NCBI GenBank assembly: GCA_964472505.1
Contig: CAYYQW010000080.1
Span: 1-16,496 of the forward strand
Origin: JAYEIA01 sp964472505
GTDB taxonomy: Bacteria; Bacteroidota; Bacteroidia; Bacteroidales; JAADGE01
DNA: 16,496 nt
Reading direction: 5' to 3'
Position numbers and translations under genes: made by a program. Positions within the stretch are counted from its first letter, which is position 1. Each line of letters begins with the position of its first letter. Shown one piece after another: positions 15,683-16,496 of this stretch. The notes under the pieces are model-generated. The model did no database searches and was not told the origin of the DNA. It worked only from the letters and a program-made list of their open reading frames with translations.

Positions 15683-15853
15683 TTATTGTGATGATTCTAA
15701 AACCACATCCGGTCGCTGTTGCTTTGCAAAGGCATACCAATGCGTTAGAAACGGGCTCAAGGGGCAAACACGATGCGAACGAAGAAACTTGTTTAGTTCT
15801 TCGTTTGCTGCTCCGTTATCGAAAGCAGGTATGGTAAAATATTTTATTTTCAT
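15683..15853 (-). CDS. Short chimeric ORF; start resembles HRDC-like accessory protein of diversity-generating retroelements
   Basis: An intact 56-codon frame begins 3 bp after the transposase stop on the same strand. Residues 1-29 (MKIKYFTIPAFDNGAANEEL, then NKFLRSHRV) strongly resemble, from memory, the N-terminus of the HRDC-like protein that accompanies reverse transcriptases in diversity-generating retroelements. In that family this region continues with about 100 more residues. Here the similarity stops at HRV. The remaining 26 residues (ending PDVVLESSQ) are encoded by the repeat shared with 14419-14570. It is therefore a truncated gene joined to repeat DNA, and probably not functional. 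The tight spacing suggests the original gene was translationally coupled to the transposase. No reverse transcriptase is visible in the window. Confidence 0.5.
   Translation of the reverse strand: MKIKYFTIPAFDNGAANEELNKFLRSHRVCPLSPFLTHWYAFAKQQRPDVVLESSQ
15689..15761. repeat. Direct repeat copy 2 flanking RhuM gene
   Basis: A 73-bp unit whose first 24 bp are identical to copy 1 and whose last part (ending CGGGCTCAAG at 15752-15761) is clearly related to 14517-14570. The plus-strand reading MILKPHPVAVALQRHTNALE is uninterrupted here. From memory, similar short peptides (LKPHP-A-ALQRH-NALE) occur next to template repeats of diversity-generating retroelements. This is unverified. Confidence 0.75.
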
Positions 15854-15856
15854 AGT

Positions 15857-16315
15857 TTATTCGAAAAAATTAAATAAATAATCATCATTATATTTAATAT
15901 CAAGTTTTTGCAAGATATTTAGATATTCTTGTTTGAATGTTCGTTTTTTGTGATGTTTTTGCTGATTTTCGATATAACTAATTACATCAGAACGATGCGA
16001 CATGGTATATGAAAATAGTCCATAGCCTTCTTGCCAATTGAATTGAAATTTTGATAGTTTGTTTTGATTGATATAAGTTGATGTATCGGATTTTAAATCG
16101 CGTACCAAGGCAGGAATATCGCAGGGGTGCATTCCGAAAAAAACATGGATATGGTCGGGCATTGAATTTATAGCCAATGGTTTATGTTTTTTATTTTTGA
16201 GTATGCCGCCAATATACTTGTGCAATGTTTCGCGAAAATTATCGCTTATCAACGCATCACGATTTTTTACGGCAAAAACCAATTGCATGGATGTTTGATA
16301 ATATACGTTTGCCAT
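15857..16315 (-). CDS. tnpA: IS200/IS605-family Y1 HUH transposase (TnpA/RAYT-like)
   Basis: A 152-residue transposase. The HUH metal-binding motif is H55-I-H57 in MPDHIHVFFGM, and the nucleophilic tyrosine is Y114 in SYIENQQKHHKK, with Q118. NWQEGYGLFSYTMSHRSDV is typical of the family in Bacteroidota. These enzymes cut and join single-stranded DNA at hairpin-containing ends. The start at 16315 (MANVYYQTSMQLVFAVKNRD) is chosen because it matches the family N-terminus. A longer in-frame start at 16417 would run through the hairpins and add 34 unlikely residues. All catalytic residues are present, so the gene looks functional. The hairpin leader upstream may limit its expression, as known for IS200. 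It is directly followed by the chimeric HRDC-like ORF. Confidence 0.92.
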   Translation of the reverse strand: MANVYYQTSMQLVFAVKNRDALISDNFRETLHKYIGGILKNKKHKPLAINSMPDHIHVFFGMHPCDIPALVRDLKSDTSTYINQNKLSKFQFNWQEGYGLFSYTMSHRSDVISYIENQQKHHKKRTFKQEYLNILQKLDIKYNDDYLFNFFE

Positions 16316-16339
16316 AATTTGTTGTTTTTGTTTGTAAAA

Positions 16340-16460
16340 CACCTCATTAGAGGTGCAATAACGATAGAAAGTCGTATAACACAAAAGGTTGCACCCCAAT
16401 CGGGGTGCTATATTCATATCGCATTTTTTTCTATCGCTGTTTTGCCTCTAACAAGGCAAA
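16340..16460. repeat. Triple-hairpin array upstream of transposase
   Basis: The stems CACCTC/GAGGTG (16340-16355), GCACCCC/GGGGTGC (16391-16408), the long-range CGATAGAAA/TTTCTATCG (16362-16370 with 16428-16436) and TTTGCCT/AGGCAAA (16441-16460) are all perfect. Loops and spacers differ from the relic copy at 14250-14370, while every stem is identical. This argues for a conserved folded element, such as a transposase substrate end or a 5'UTR control structure. Confidence 0.85.
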
Positions 16461-16464
16461 TATA
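16457..16464 (-). promoter_or_regulatory. Candidate -7 box for transposase
   Basis: TATATTTG on the minus strand fits TAnnTTTG and overlaps the outermost hairpin. This would give a leader of about 140 nt containing the remaining hairpins. No clear -33 element is visible. Confidence 0.3.
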
Positions 16465-16482
16465 AACATACAATTTTTTGTT

Positions 16483-16496
16483 ATACCCCGATAGGG
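16483..16496. repeat. Possible start of another hairpin at window edge
   Basis: ATACCCCGATAGGG at the last positions looks like the left part of an inverted repeat (CCCC-GATA-GGGG if one more G follows). It is cut by the window end and cannot be judged. Confidence 0.2.

Larger units (their letters stand above)
15857..16465 (-). mobile_element. IS200-like / REP-associated single-strand transposable element
   Basis: This comprises the Y1 transposase gene and about 150 bp of hairpin-rich upstream DNA. The upstream part recurs as a solo relic at 14165-14375. The left boundary is unclear: the transposase stop is followed after 3 bp by another ORF start, leaving no room for a conventional IS200 right end. 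Confidence 0.6.

Noticed and set aside
16316..16417. Longer transposase start at 16417
   Set aside because: The added 34 residues would be encoded by the hairpin array and do not match the family. The start at 16315 matches it directly.

Overview
The window looks like a Bacteroidota chromosome, probably an environmental member. It is AT-rich and has weak ribosome-binding sites and TAnnTTTG-type promoter candidates. It carries 7TM-DISM/SpoIIE phosphatases, dTDP-glucose dehydratase, beta-helix lipoproteins and an IS200-like transposase of the kind common in that phylum. No rRNA, tRNA or CRISPR array is visible. All family assignments come from reading motifs; no database search or structure prediction was run.

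Layout. (1) Positions 1-5813, minus strand: an apparent operon in which a rhomboid protease is followed by two tandem paralogues of a membrane sensor fused to a SpoIIE/PP2C phosphatase. The two paralogues overlap by 4 bp and the second runs off the left edge. (2) Positions 5990-9364, minus strand: a very AT-rich single-chain restriction-modification enzyme (PD-(D/E)xK nuclease plus adenine methylase), apparently inserted between core genes. (3) Positions 9495-12104: core-like genes with a more balanced base composition: rfbB/rmlB, a small ACT-like TM1266-type regulator on the plus strand, and a right-handed beta-helix lipoprotein. (4) Positions 12286-16496: an AT-rich accessory segment with an orphan lipoprotein, a broken restriction-helicase fossil fused to a second fragment, a HEPN/MNT toxin-antitoxin pair, a RhuM-family gene, and an IS200-like (Y1 HUH) transposase with elaborate upstream hairpins.

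The last segment is the most interesting. The hairpin-bearing 5' end of the transposase element occurs twice, once intact (15857-16465) and once as a decayed solo end (about 14165-14375) just upstream of the toxin-antitoxin operon. A second repeat (14419-14570 and 15689-15761) flanks the RhuM gene in direct orientation. It lies beside a 56-codon ORF whose start resembles the HRDC-like accessory protein of diversity-generating retroelements. I read this as the debris of a retroelement or transposase-associated locus into which a RhuM module was placed. The upstream hairpins and promoter box of the relic may now serve the toxin-antitoxin genes. The repeat geometry is seen directly; the retroelement link is an inference from remembered family features and needs a search.
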